The notes below the pieces were generated by a model, which searched no databases, was not told where the DNA came from, and saw nothing but the letters and a program-made list of their open reading frames with translations. The position numbers were made by a program, and so were the translations under genes. A DNA stretch of 64,000 nucleotides from Fallopia convolvulus (lineage: Eukaryota > Streptophyta > Magnoliopsida > Caryophyllales > Polygonaceae), in NCBI GenBank assembly GCA_964016875.1, contig OZ024724.1, forward strand, positions 35,921,786-35,985,785. The letters are read 5' to 3'. Below, piece by piece: positions 33,051-43,395 of this stretch. Each line of letters starts with the position of its first letter. Positions within the stretch are counted from its first letter, which is position 1.

Positions 33051-34375
33051 TTAAGTTTGAAGGTTTGCAGCAAAAAAGGCTGCCATTTTGTCTTGCATTG
33101 CAAGAAAATCCGCGTGCAACTTTGCTTCTCTTGCTTCAGCATCTCGTTTTAATTTTTCAATCTCTCGATGCATTTCAGCCTTTAATTCAGATTCCCTTTC
33201 CATTTGATTCTTTTCCATTTGAACTTTGTCCTCTTTAAGTCTTTCAATTTCCCCCTTCAATTCAGATTCCCTTTCCATTTGATTCTTTTCCATTTGCTCC
33301 ATTTGTTGAGCCATTTGGTGTGCAATGTCAATACCTTCTCCACCTGCCCTCTCCTCTGTAATGCGTTTAGGTGGTTTTGGTCCAAAGCCTAAACCATTTA
33401 TATAGCCTGATGATGTGCCCAAGACCTTCAAGTATGCTTCTTGCACTGTCAAATTGTCACTCCCATACATTTCCAATTGTTGTTTATGGAGTTCTTTAAA
33501 TTCTTCTAGCTTCTCCTCAGCAGCCTTGTCCCACGAATTATCCTTGTGCCTAAATATGAAAGATTGGTCCAATTACCAATTCATGAATTATCCTTGCAAT
33601 TTATGCATATAATAAAGCTGAAATTTTAAAGTAGCTTGATTATTCAAAGGTGGGAAGTAGCTAGAAAGAAATCAGGAATTGGAAATATTTCTAAAAAATC
33701 TTTCAATCTAAATCTGTTACAATCTTTAATAATATTTCTGAGTATGAAAAGTATGAAATCAGGAACAGCAAAATTTCATAAACGTGCCAAACCCATAGTG
33801 TCTACTCCAGGATAGTGGTTTAAGATTAATAATAATACTTGCCTACTCGAAAAGAATATTAGTATTATTTATTACATCAACCTTTTCACCAAACAGATAT
33901 AATACTTTCAAAGCAAAAGAAAATAAGATCAACAGGCAAGCCAACCAAAATAGCAAAGATAGTACTGAAATTGTGATTCATATCACATGAGTCAACAGTT
34001 TCCAAGTAAAACATCTCTTGTTCTTTAGAAAGTCATGCACATTAGTGTCGATTATATAAAGTGAGAGCTATGCAATTAAGAGCTATGCAATTAATGGATG
34101 GTGAACTTTGTACACAAAAGCAGCAATGGTGTCTGGTCATTGCATCACAAAATGAATTGCAAGTATAAGTTCATACTAGATCATTAAATTAATTATATGA
34201 TCAAAACATTCTTGATGAATTTCAGGAAATGGATACCATAATAATGCCAGAACATAAAAGGGAAACAAAGCATCTAAAAGATTAATGTCTTTAATAATTT
34301 ATACCTTTTTGTCAGTATCCACAATCTAATGTACTCAGGTTCAGTTGGTGATTCCAGCTCATTTGATCCTATGAC
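33051..34375 (-). pseudogene. CACTA transposase-associated protein (Ptta/En/Spm-type), last two exons
   Basis: A short upstream exon (34375-34305) encodes SNELESPTEPEYIRLWILTK. It is joined across a GT-AG intron (34304-33550) to an exon (33549-33051) beginning RHKDNSWDKAAEEKLEEFKEL. This pattern matches the Transposase_24/Ptta En-Spm family. The last 80 residues form a coiled coil in which a QMEKNQMERESELK unit is repeated twice. The 5' exons are gone. A 15-bp word (GGATACTGACAAAAA, minus strand) occurs at both ends of the upstream exon (34306-34320 and 34376-34390). Confidence 0.65.
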
Positions 34376-34745
34376 ATTTTTTGTCAGTATCCGGCCCTAA
34401 CCCAAAAGCCCAAGCCTAAATCCTTGTGTCGAGAAGTTGGTCTCCAAAGTGGCCAAGAACTCGGATGTTAGGCCGGATAATGTGGCAAGCTCTCTTGCTT
34501 CAACAGGTGGGCGGCCCCAAGGATGATGAAGGCGTCCTTGACATCCGTGTAGATGCCCGTAGAGACGGCGCTAGACTTTGAGAACCATCGGGTGTAATGG
34601 TCCTTCTCCAAAAAATCCCGGTAGCGTCGTACTTGGCTCTGACTGCTCAAAATCACATCATCCACTCGGGGTGGAGATGGAGACCTGTGGTTCCTCCTCT
34701 TCTTTTGGGCTCGGGTAGCGGGTCTGCTTGAACTAGCCATGGATC

Positions 34746-35354
34746 CTACAAAATAATCGAGATTTTTCCAAGATAAGATCCACTCAAAAATAATAGGCAT
34801 GAGACCCCATACTTGGTCTCAAAATTAACCTCGGAATTATTCGGAAACTACCCAATTGGGTTGTTCACGATTCTGGGCTCGGATCGATCGATGATGAAGT
34901 GCAGGGTCGTTAACGAGCCTGGATGGGTCGTTAACGACCTGCCGAGAGCAAAACAAGAATTTTCCAAAATTCAATCTACCTCTAATTCAGCACAAATCAA
35001 GCATGCAATCTTCTATTATTATCCACATATCCCCCATCGGGTATAAGCACCCCATACTTACTCAATTGCCCATCCCGAACATGCTAAAAATTTCCCGGAA
35101 TTTTGACATGCAAAGATTGAACTTTTAGATCTAGAACAAGAAAAATTCATGCTTTCCTAACTAAAGAATTACAATAGCTAATCTAACATGAATAATCTTT
35201 CCTAAAACATGAACAACTAAGCACAATCAAGAATTTTTAGGACGAAAATCAAGCATGCTCATAAACCTTCCTAAGAATCATGATTCAAGATATGAAATTT
35301 CGACCCTATAGATAATCAATCATGCAGTTTCAAGCAAGGGTTTAGAAATCATAC
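34746..35354 (-). other. Intron in the 5' leader of gypsy 2 ORF3
   Basis: Minus strand: donor TCTCCG/GTATGA at 35354 and acceptor TTTTGTAG/GATCC at 34746, five bases before the ORF3 ATG. The stretch is AT-rich and has no coding signal, as expected of an intron. Predicted from sequence only. Confidence 0.6.
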
Positions 35355-35576
35355 CGGAGAACCGAGAAATTGAAGAACAAGGGTCGGAATTTGGGTAGTT
35401 AACGAGCATGGCCTTGTCGGTGGATGGCTTCCGAGCTCCGGAAACGACGGCCTCTTCGGTGGTCGGTTTTGTGAGAAATTCCGACTCGGTGGGAGAGAAG
35501 GGAGAGGGATTGAGAGTGTTTTGGGTTTGAGAGTGAATTTTGAAGGGATTGTGGTAGAATTTTTGGAGGGGTAGAA

Positions 35577-35589
35577 GGGTTTATATAGG
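35577..35589 (-). promoter_or_regulatory. TATA box upstream of gypsy 2 ORF3 (internal promoter)
   Basis: CCTATATAAACCC on the minus strand, followed by a pyrimidine- and AC-rich leader without ATG and then the predicted leader intron. It lies about 840 bp upstream of the ORF3 ATG. Confidence 0.55.
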
Positions 35590-35892
35590 AGGGGTAAGGG
35601 TAGAAGGGGGGCGGCGGATGGGGTAGAAGAATTAAATAGATTAGGTTAAAAACTTACCTGCCCCGTATTGTGACGAGTCGGGTCTTTCGAACCGGGTCGT
35701 TAACGAGCCTGGATGGGTCGTTAACGAGCTGTCGTGGCCTTCTTGAGTGATTTTTCGACCCCTTTCTCCTGAAATCTTGTTAGCTCTAAAAATCTAATTT
35801 CTATCCTAGTTAAAACTAAAAAGAAAAATAAAAGAAAGTTAAGAAATAATCTAAAAAGAAAAAGAAAAGAAAAAGAAAAGAAAAAGAAACTA

Positions 35893-35945
35893 AACCTATT
35901 CTAAAAAGCGGGTTGCCTCCCGTAAGCGCTATGTTTAACGTCGTT
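35893..35945 (-). other. Athila post-pol conserved segment
   Basis: Minus strand GACGTTAAACATAGCGCTTA followed by CGGGAGGCAACCCGC, the segment that normally follows integrase in this lineage (compare 13430-13470 in gypsy 1). Here it follows protease directly. Confidence 0.7.
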
Positions 35946-35970
35946 AGCCCGACGAGCTCCCTTTCTAGTC

Positions 35971-36858
35971 TCATGGTGGTTCATGTATGGCCGTGTTGGG
36001 GTCTTGAGATACCCTGCTTGTAGCCTTACTGCCTCTGTGTGCTTGAATTGCTAAATTAGGGCCCTTTTCTTCTATCAGCAAGCTCGATATCCCTGGGCTG
36101 TTAGTGTGGTCCGAAAGCCAAGGTGGTTTGGACTTTTCTATAACCTCAGTAGTAGGGCCCTGGTTGAACTCGTGCACGTGAGACTCAGTGATCGGCAGAT
36201 GTGGCTCGGTAGGGACTGTGGTGTCGAGTTCGGGTTGAGTCAACTCTATTTGTGCCACTCCAATTGGGTCATTGGCTTTTTGATCCAAGTTGAATTCCAC
36301 CCGTCCTTCTCCTATATCAAAAGTGAGGAGTCCTTTCCGTACATCTACTCATGCTCCTGCTGTGGCTAAGAATGGTCGCCCGAGAATTATGGGGACATGA
36401 GGGTCTTCAGGCATATCAAGGACGATAAAATCATTCGGTATAAAGAATTTCCCAACTTGAACAGGGTAATCGTCCACTACTCTTGTTGCTTTGACACTTG
36501 ACCCATCTGCCATGTACAGATTCATGTCTACTAGCTCTAGTGGTCCCATATTGGCTTTAGACCAGATTGAGAGCGGAACAAGACTAGAACTGGCACCAAG
36601 ATCGCATAAAGCTTTGAACTTGTGGTTGCCTATGCCGATTGTGATTGCAAACCTCCCGGGATCTCCAAGCTTTTCTGGTAGAGCTATTGATCTGACTTCA
36701 TCCTGCAGCTCTGTAATGGACCTTTTCCTGCTAAGAATATCTTTCAAAATTTTTGTGTAAGCCGGCATTTCGCTTAGGGCCTCAACGAATGGGATGGAAA
36801 TATTAATGCCCTCAAGGATCTTCACGAAACGCTTGAACTTACTCTTAGTAGAGTCCAT
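35971..36858 (-). pseudogene. Gypsy 2 protease
   Basis: The frame from 36858 contains CDLGASSSLVPLSIW (the Asp-Leu-Gly-Ala-Ser active site) and PHVPIILGRPFLATAGA. A single TGA at 36348-36346 replaces a residue between ATAGA and VDVRKG. After it the frame continues with EFNLDQKANDP and 100 more codons of a polar tail to 35971. The lead-in segment before the active site matches the corresponding Athila region. Only one nonsense change separates an intact domain from its tail. Confidence 0.85.
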
Positions 36859-37687
36859 AGATTCTTAGTTGGAAATGGAAGAGATTTCACCATTCTCGGA
36901 ACCAAGTTAGGCTCGAGAGGTGAGAGTACCGGGTCGACACTGGGGTCGATTAATGTCCTCAGCGGGTCGTTACCGACCCTGATGGGGTCGTTAACTACCC
37001 TGGGATTGAGAGGGAGGCTCGGATTAGTAGACTTACCTAGGTTAGGGTCGTTAGATACCCTCGGAGCCTCGTCATCCTGGTTTGTAGGCTCGGTACTTGC
37101 TCTCGTTGGCTCGTTAACGAGCCGTTTTGCGAGGTCTTGTTCCTCCTTCTCGTCATCTTGAATTCTCTCCGGCAGTGTCTTCCCACTTCTGAGGTGTACC
37201 GCTGCTATTTGGCCTCTAGGGTTCTCCTCGAGGCAACCCGGGAGTTGTCCTTGGGGTCTTGGAATCCGTGCAGCAAGGTCCCCTAGTTGGGAATCAACGC
37301 TCCTCTTGCAAATATCGAACTCTCCCCATCTTTTATCTTGTCGGTTCAGCTTGGCTTGAACGTCATCTACCTTGTTGTTCACTCCGTTGATGCTCTCTTT
37401 AATCTCCTGAACCCATGATGGCGTCTCCTGATGGCCTGAAGGTCGATATGGTGCAGGTCGTCTATCTGGTGGGGGCCCTGCGTAATTTTGACTTGTATTT
37501 TGATTGCCCCATGGTTGATAGTTGTTCGACCTGTCATTATAATTAGGCTGGTTCCTGTAGGGTCCTCTCATGTAATTCATCTCAGCTATTGTCTCAGCGG
37601 TTCTAACCTGCTCAATGTTAGTGCATGCAGAAGTACTATGTGCAGAAGAACCACATTCTTGACATGATTGAGAGGATTTTAGAAAAC
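36822..37687 (-). pseudogene. Gypsy 2 Gag C-terminal part with CCHC knuckle
   Basis: CQECGSSAHSTSAC (about 37665-37625) is a C-x2-C-x4-H-x4-C knuckle. Then NYMRGPYRNQPNYNDRSNNY, a Pro/Gln/Asn-rich stretch and RGQIAAVHLRSGKTLP, the conserved Gag-protease joint of Athila elements. The linker encodes VVNDP, LVNEP and VSNDP peptides from GTTAAC/GTTACC words. Frame changes near 37690 and 36850 break the polyprotein. Confidence 0.82.
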
Positions 37688-38668
37688 TTACCTCAGACGG
37701 TTGACCTCATCTTGTAAGAATTGATTTTTAACATCGGGGTCAACTTCATCTCGGTTGGGCACATAGAGACGTTTTTGAGTTTGTGGAGCCTGCTGGGTTC
37801 CGTACATAGCATCGTAATTCGCCAGCTTGTCCAACAGTTCCCACGCCTCTGTCGGGTTCATCTCTATAAAACCGCACGCAGTATGCGTGTTGATGCGGTT
37901 CTTGGTCTCCGCGTTGATACCTTGGAAAAAGATTTCTTGCAATACATATATAGGTTGCCCATGAGTAGGGCACTGTCTAAGCATCTCTTTGAATCTTTCC
38001 CATGTTTCAACAAATGTTTCATTAGGCAACTGGTGATAAGAGGTGATGCGTTTCCTTAACTCCGTTGTCTTGGCAGGAGGGAAAAACTTTGTAAGAAATT
38101 GATCATACAAAGCTTTCCAAGTCCTGATAGACTTAGAAGGTAGGCTCTCTAACCAGTTCAGGGCCTTTCCAGTAAGAGACCATCTAAAAGCTTTTAACAG
38201 AACATATTCTAACGAGACACCTTCAGTAGCTATGGTGTCAAATAAATCAAGAAAATTTCTAATATGCTCCATAGGGCACTCAGCAGGTTTCCCTTCAAAC
38301 TGAGCCCGTTTGATTAAGGATATAAATTGAGACTTGATCTCAAAAGGTTTCTCTATCGCTGGAAGCACAATAGGGGATTCTGGCACCCTCAGTTCCGGAT
38401 GCATGTATTGCTTGGCATTCCTTGGATAGGCGTCTAGCTCTTCTTGCAGTCGAGCCTTGTCAGCTCGTTGACGCTCAGCTTCTGCGTCTGCGCCGTCCTT
38501 CTTGGCTTTCAGTGTCTCCATCTGGGTCCGGAGGATCTCTAACTCTCGAGCCATCTCTTCTGCTGTGGCCATGGCTCGGTTTTCTCGGAGTCGACGGTGT
38601 AGGGAACGTTCTGGTTCTGAATAATAACCTGTGTTATCAAACTGAAGCCTTCTTCGTCCTACCGGCAT
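37688..38668 (-). CDS. Gypsy 2 Gag (capsid domain)
   Basis: 326 codons open from MPVGRRRLQF. After a Glu/Lys-rich coiled coil (residues 35-85) comes QYMHPELRVPESPIVLPAI, then the retrotrans_gag core: FISLIKRAQFEGKPAECPMEHIRNFLDLFDT, ALNWLESLPSKSIRTWKALYDQF and FVETWERFKEMLRQCPTHG. The core looks undamaged. The original reading frame continued into the knuckle region and is now broken at 37688. It lies 95 bp from the primer site. It would form the particle capsid. Confidence 0.88.
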   Translation of the reverse strand: MPVGRRRLQFDNTGYYSEPERSLHRRLRENRAMATAEEMARELEILRTQMETLKAKKDGADAEAERQRADKARLQEELDAYPRNAKQYMHPELRVPESPIVLPAIEKPFEIKSQFISLIKRAQFEGKPAECPMEHIRNFLDLFDTIATEGVSLEYVLLKAFRWSLTGKALNWLESLPSKSIRTWKALYDQFLTKFFPPAKTTELRKRITSYHQLPNETFVETWERFKEMLRQCPTHGQPIYVLQEIFFQGINAETKNRINTHTACGFIEMNPTEAWELLDKLANYDAMYGTQQAPQTQKRLYVPNRDEVDPDVKNQFLQDEVNRLR

Positions 38669-38762
38669 ACACTGAGAAAAGAAACAAAGAAAACAAAGAT
38701 TAAAAACAAAAACGGGGTCGGGCTATTCCCGATCCCGAAGATAAACTAACAACTCGTTGCTT

Positions 38763-38779
38763 CCCCGGCAACGGCGCCA
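38763..38779 (-). promoter_or_regulatory. Gypsy 2 primer binding site (tRNA-Asp)
   Basis: Minus strand TGGCGCCGTTGCCGGGG is the exact complement of the plant tRNA-Asp 3' end including CCA. It is three bases from the LTR. Confidence 0.92.
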
Positions 38780-38782
38780 ATT

Positions 38783-40315
38783 TGTTGGGAGGGTTTCTCG
38801 GACAACAAATAAATTTGTAAGTCAAGACCCCGCTGAGTACAGTGGAGTCAGGATCGTTCCACAGGAAGCAAGGTTGTTTGTCTATCAATCTAACAAAAAT
38901 CAAACAAAACACTCACGAGATGCCTCGTTAACGATGTTGTCAGGATCGTTACCGAGCCACCGAACACAAAAATATTAACTAATGACCTAATTAAATTCTA
39001 ATTAAAATTCGGTATCGAGGCAAGTACTCAGGAACGAAGATTCACCAGAAATAATTCAAATAAAGCAAAAATCTAGGACAAGGGACACCACAACATAGCC
39101 AAGCATAAGAATCCGTAAGAAGATAAGATCATGCCTTTAAACAGATAAAGTTATCAACTTTCGTCGACTTAACAAGTACATTAATCTACTTTCGCATCCT
39201 AATTCACTCAATTGCTTGTTTTGGATCTAAAGCTTAAAACTTTCGTTTTTAAACAATATCAACCTTCAAGTTACTAACTTTCTCTTTCAATCAAGTTAAA
39301 AACCTAAATTACCTCAACTTTCGTTTTGGTATAAAGCACAACAAACAATCTCAATAAAAGATAAAAGGCATTCACAACACAATCTTACTCATCAAACATG
39401 CTCAACTATGTCGGGCTTAACCCCGACCCTAGAAAAATAAACTACTCACTAATCATAACTAAGAAACTACAAACTTCAATAAAAAGAAACATTGAAACAA
39501 AACTCAAACTCAAATTAATAAGAAAAATATATTGTCTTACAGAGATTCAGAAGAAACCGAAAAAACATAAAAATACCGAACCACAATCACAACCTACGAA
39601 CACCCGGCAACCGTCGTCTACCGAGCCTCGGCAGTCCTTCTCCGATCCGATCTCTCTCTCCTTCGGCCTCCTCAAATCTCCTCTAAAATAAGCTCTCTAA
39701 AAACTTCTCTAAAATCAAGCCCCCTTTCTATGCTAGATAGAAGGGTATTTATACTAAAAAGCTAAAAACTAAAAAGGCTAAAAGATATAAACTTTCCTAA
39801 AAAGATAGAAACAATCTCTAAAAAGATAGAAATAAAATCTAAAAAGATATTAAGACCTAAAATACATATTCTAACAACCCCAAAAGATTCTAAAAAGATA
39901 CTCAACTGATACGGAAATAAATTCCCGCTCAGGATCGGTGAATAATAAAAATAATACTCCATATCTTCTTTTTTCGTGGCCTCGTTAACGATCCCTCACA
40001 ACCTCGTTAACGAGCCCTCACAGCCTCGTTAACGAGCCTGGGCTTTGTTATCTTCAACACCTCCTCTTGTACTCTCGAGCTTCGACTTCTTCAATCTTGC
40101 ACTCCTCCGTCCTTCGTTATGATGCTCCAATTTCAACTCCATTCAGCTCCTTTCCTCGCTAAAATCTGCAAAATTCACAAAATAGCGTAGATTCCACTCT
40201 TTTCACAAAATTATGCAAAACTAACTAAAAATACTCAAAACTAAACCTAAACTAAACAAAACTAAACCTAATAAGCAAAGAAAACCTATCAAAAACTATA
40301 CTAAAAATGCGAACA
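38783..40315 (-). repeat. Gypsy 2 5' LTR
   Basis: About 1533 bp, TGTTCGCATT at 40315 to CTCCCAACA at 38783. A TATA-like box (AGTATAAATACCC, minus strand) lies near 39747-39760. Exact TCGTTAACGA copies at 38934, 39982, 40004 and 40026. The 3' LTR partner is missing. Confidence 0.85.
39746..39762 (-). promoter_or_regulatory. TATA box in gypsy 2 LTR
   Basis: Minus strand TTAGTATAAATACCCTTC, about 970 bp before the LTR-primer site border. A probable core promoter. Confidence 0.5.
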
Positions 40316-40660
40316 TCAATGTGAATAAAAAAACACTCATACATGAACAACAAAACACAAATACATGAATATCAAGACATGTACACATAAATAATAATAA
40401 AGATTTATATGAATAACAATTCACATGTATTCGAATAACAAATCACACATATATGAAAAATAAACAACGTATGTGAATAATAAAACAAGCATATATGATC
40501 AATAAGCCAAGCGTATATGAATAACAAACCGTGCATAAATGAATAACAAATACACACACATATATGAATAACAATACACACATGTCAAATTACAAAACAA
40601 ACATATATGAATAACCAACCGCACATATATGAATAACAAAGCACCCTAACCCACTGGAAT
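40316..40660. repeat. Degenerate minisatellite (ATATATGAATAACAAA unit)
   Basis: About 25-30-bp units built around CATATATGAATAACAAA-C, repeated more than ten times with drift. No coding signal. It directly adjoins the gypsy 2 LTR. Confidence 0.7.
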
Positions 40661-41560
40661 CAACCTATTTGATCATAAAGAGAGGTTTTTCGTGAAGAAC
40701 TATACAACTATTCACCATCAACCCTAGTACAAGTACAAAATCGCCATTGATTTTGGAATGAATAAAAACATCGACAAAAGAAACCAACAAACATGCAATC
40801 ATTAAATCTGAACAAAAACATTGAAAAACCCTATGCGAATTGGAAATCGAAATCTAGATTTACAAACATCACCATACCGTCTCCGGGGTTGATGCCGATG
40901 GCGATCGTCTACTTAATTACACGTAAAAATCGACGACAAATCCACTATCTCCGGTGTTCGAGAGGAAGGAGCCTCACTTCAATTGGTGAAGATAATGACG
41001 CACAAGGGGTGGTCGGTTATAGAAGCCATGAGAGACTATCAAAGAAATCGAGAAAGAGATCTGGCAAATTGAATATGGAGCGTTTTAAAATTTGAAATGA
41101 ATAAAAGATTTGGAAAGAGGGTGTGATATGGAGGAGATATTTTTGGGTATAGATATAATCTTGTATATTCACCCCCACAATAGGTATTTTGTTCTTATTT
41201 TCATTAAATCTCAGCCCTCTATTATATTAGATCTAACAACTAGAGTTTCTTCCTCTGTTTCTCCCTAAATGGTCGTTTCTCTAGAGCGTAATTAATAAGG
41301 AGAGGATAAACTTAATTTAGGTTGGGAAGGTGATAAACTTGCCAAACTAGCAAATCTTGGAAAAAAAGACTAGCATATCTTGAGAAGTAGATATGTCTTA
41401 TGAATTACGTAGCTAGTAGTGTCGCCATCAAAAGAGCTCATAAAAAACGGACAAAGCAAGATATTTGATTGGACTCATAGAGGTTTAACTACGAAAATGA
41501 TACAATCATTATCCTATAAACTACGTAATAAAACCTCAAAGACTATGGTATGTGAGAATA
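40661..41560. other. Unassigned intergenic sequence
   Basis: Contains a 100-codon basic open stretch (40793-41095) without a recognised domain, and AT-rich flanks. I see no firm feature. Confidence 0.4.
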
Positions 41561-42537
41561 TGTTGGGACAGTATTGGAAAGTCACGTTCTAAAATACTGG
41601 AACAACTATAGTATTTTCCAGTTTTGATAATGACAAACACTAGTAGAAAATTAATGTGTTATGTTCAAGTATTTCAAGGAAACTACATGTCAAACATGAA
41701 TTACAAAGTCATATGCAAATTAAAGTTCCCATCAAGGGAACTCAGGAGCCGCAAGTTCCCTTCTCAAGGAAACTCCCAAAATAGTACAGAGACAACTCAA
41801 CGCGAAATGCGGAGATCGACTTGTTCCAGACAAATCAAAGGCGCAGTTTGGGAAAAGACTAAGCCGATTGATCCAATGGCCTGATGAGTTTAGAGAGTTG
41901 ATGAAATTCAAATGGAGTCACATGTGAAGAAAAGTACAATGCCTCGGGGAGCAAGACAAGGGCACTTTAGACAAATGCTCAAAGGGATAAGGATTAGGCT
42001 CCAAGGCTTAGGCGTCTATATATATGAATGAATAGTGAGCTTGCAAACCACTTCTCATATAGCATCAAACAAACCCTAAAGAGAGCCATGTCAGAAAGAA
42101 GATGAATCCAAAGAAGTCCCCGACGACAAGTGTGTGATCTTGGCGACGGGAATGCAGTTCCTAGGAACAAGAGAACTGAGTAGTTGAATATCTCAGGTGT
42201 AAGGTTTCAGTTTCTTGTTTTTTTTTAGTTGTTAGTTAGTACTTAGGTTGAAAAGGTTCATTAGTCTTTCTAGAGTTTGAAAATTTCTAGGAACAAAGAA
42301 GTTTGAATCTTGCTTGTTGTAGCTAAGACAACAATTAATAAAAGGAGAAAGTCATTCAAAATCCTTAAGCGGAGGTAGAGGTTTACCCACACAACTAGTT
42401 GATTGTTGTTGGGTTACTCTATAAGGAAATGTGTCCCTTCATTTATGTCCTTTTACTTGCATTTCTTCTCTATTCCACTGGCTTGGGAACAGACTAACCA
42501 TTTTTCCCAACATTCTAATAACACGTACGATCCAACA
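41561..42537 (+). repeat. copia C 5' LTR
   Basis: 977 bp from TGTTGGGACA to GATCCAACA. Shares TTTTGATAATGACAAACAC with copia B. Has the inverted pair GTTCCC-ATCAA-GGGAAC at 41725-41741. Confidence 0.88.
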
Positions 42538-42539
42538 AT

Positions 42540-42551
42540 TGGTATTAGAGC
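42540..42551 (+). promoter_or_regulatory. copia C primer binding site
   Basis: TGGTATTAGAGC, one base different from the initiator tRNA-Met primer site, two bases from the LTR. Confidence 0.85.
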
Positions 42552-42589
42552 AGGTCGCTCTAGATCTGTGCGTTAGCCTCGCATATATA

Positions 42590-43390
42590 CATGATTTTGT
42601 CCGAAATTACTCAAATCGGTCATTGGAACAACAAGCCGCCAATGCTTATCGCTAAAAGGTTAGAAAGGTAGCAAGGGCTCGTGAAAGATTGGATGAGAAG
42701 ACATGACCTTAAAGCCCGGTGGGTCATCGAGAAAGGGAACTTCGAAGTGGATCTGACCATACGCAACGATCTGTCCAAGTGGGGACAAAATGAGTGGAAA
42801 CTTCAAGGCGAAAATGTATCTTAACAATGCCATTTGTGAACAATACGCTGACCGAGTGGCTAACCTTGAGACGACAAAAGAAATGTGGGCCGCCATCCAA
42901 TAAATGCACTTAGGGAGTTCCGATCTTAAAGAGGACCACCAGGAGGGAGTTTTTCAAATTCCGAATGGAGATGGGAGAAGCCGAATCCAATTTTCAATCT
43001 CGTTTTGAGTCTCTTTGCACCAAGCTGGCATGACTCGGGATCTCAAAGGAAGAGATTATCGACAAGATGAAGGTGCAACAATTGATAAACGACCCAGCTG
43101 CCGACTGGTCCAACGAAAGGATGATGTTCAAGGAAAATCGATAGAATAGGAACCTTATGCTTTATTAGATCTTTGGGAAGTTGCTAAGCTATGAGACAAT
43201 GAAACAAGACGATAAGGAACAAGACAAGACGAACAAGGGAATTGCCTTGAAATTGGAAAAGATGCTCAAGTCCGTACAGGAACATTACGAGGAGGAAGAA
43301 GAGGAAGATGATGATGAGGAACATGTGCTTATTACCAAGGCCCTACGTCTCTACTAAGACGCGCTTTACCATTTTAGACCCGAGTAGGGT
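42590..43390 (+). pseudogene. copia C Gag remnant
   Basis: In shifting frames one reads VANLETTKEMWAAIQ, then a segment like the copia A sequence MEMGESADSYQSRFEGLCTKM, and TMKQDDKEQDKTNKGIALKLEKMLKS. It ends with the acidic Glu/Asp stretch that precedes the knuckle in copia A. The knuckle itself is lost. At least four frameshifts or stops. Confidence 0.75.
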
Positions 43391-43395
43391 AGGAA

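Larger units (their letters stand above)
31640..34390 (-). mobile_element. CACTA (En/Spm) transposon fragment with one terminal repeat
   Basis: CACTACAAGAAAAA at 31640 is the classical CACTA terminal sequence. It is followed by subterminal TGTCGCCC/GGGCGACA words in both orientations and a 35-bp tandem array. A transposase-associated gene reads in from the right. The other end (TTCTTGTAGTG) is not found near the right boundary, so the fragment is deleted there. It splits gypsy 2 ORF3. Confidence 0.8.
30572..34740 (-). pseudogene. Gypsy 2 ORF3, interrupted by a CACTA element
   Basis: The probable start is ATG at 34740 (MASSSRPATRAQKKRR) just after a 3' splice site. The N-terminal piece reads down to about 34420, with one frameshift after QESLPHYPA. 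After the CACTA insertion it resumes (31639-30572) with IILRVLAATFWPKKELNRPT and continues for over 300 codons with an acidic Glu/Asp-rich patch and repeats such as VVND, IVNE and FVNE encoded by GTTAAC words. It stops at 30572. It matches the plant transposon ORF3 seen in gypsy 1 and 3. Function unknown. Confidence 0.78.
30472..40315 (-). mobile_element. Ty3/gypsy element 2 (Athila-type), gag-protease plus ORF3, no RT or integrase; 3' end lost
   Basis: Minus orientation: LTR, perfect tRNA-Asp primer site, Gag with CCHC knuckle, protease, then at 35945-35895 directly the Athila post-pol segment (TTAAACATAGCGCTTACGGG), an untranslated region with a TATA box and intron, and ORF3. RT, RNase H and integrase are absent although the sequence is otherwise continuous. 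It is cut at the left by the LINE. A truncated CACTA element sits in ORF3. TCGTTAACGA palindromes recur throughout. Confidence 0.85.
41561..43390 (+). mobile_element. Ty1/copia copy C, LTR plus gag remnant, truncated
   Basis: A plus-strand LTR of the same family as copies A and B, followed by a primer site and a gag remnant. Truncated at about 43390, where gypsy 4 begins in opposite orientation. Confidence 0.85.

Noticed and set aside
34376..34460. Second CACTA terminus
   Set aside because: No TTCTTGTAGTG-like end is present; the element is truncated there.
40316..40660. CRISPR-like array
   Set aside because: Units are degenerate and contiguous without unique spacers, and the genome is a plant nuclear genome.
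40793..41095. 100-codon basic open stretch
   Set aside because: No recognised motif, no splice or promoter context, surrounded by repeats.
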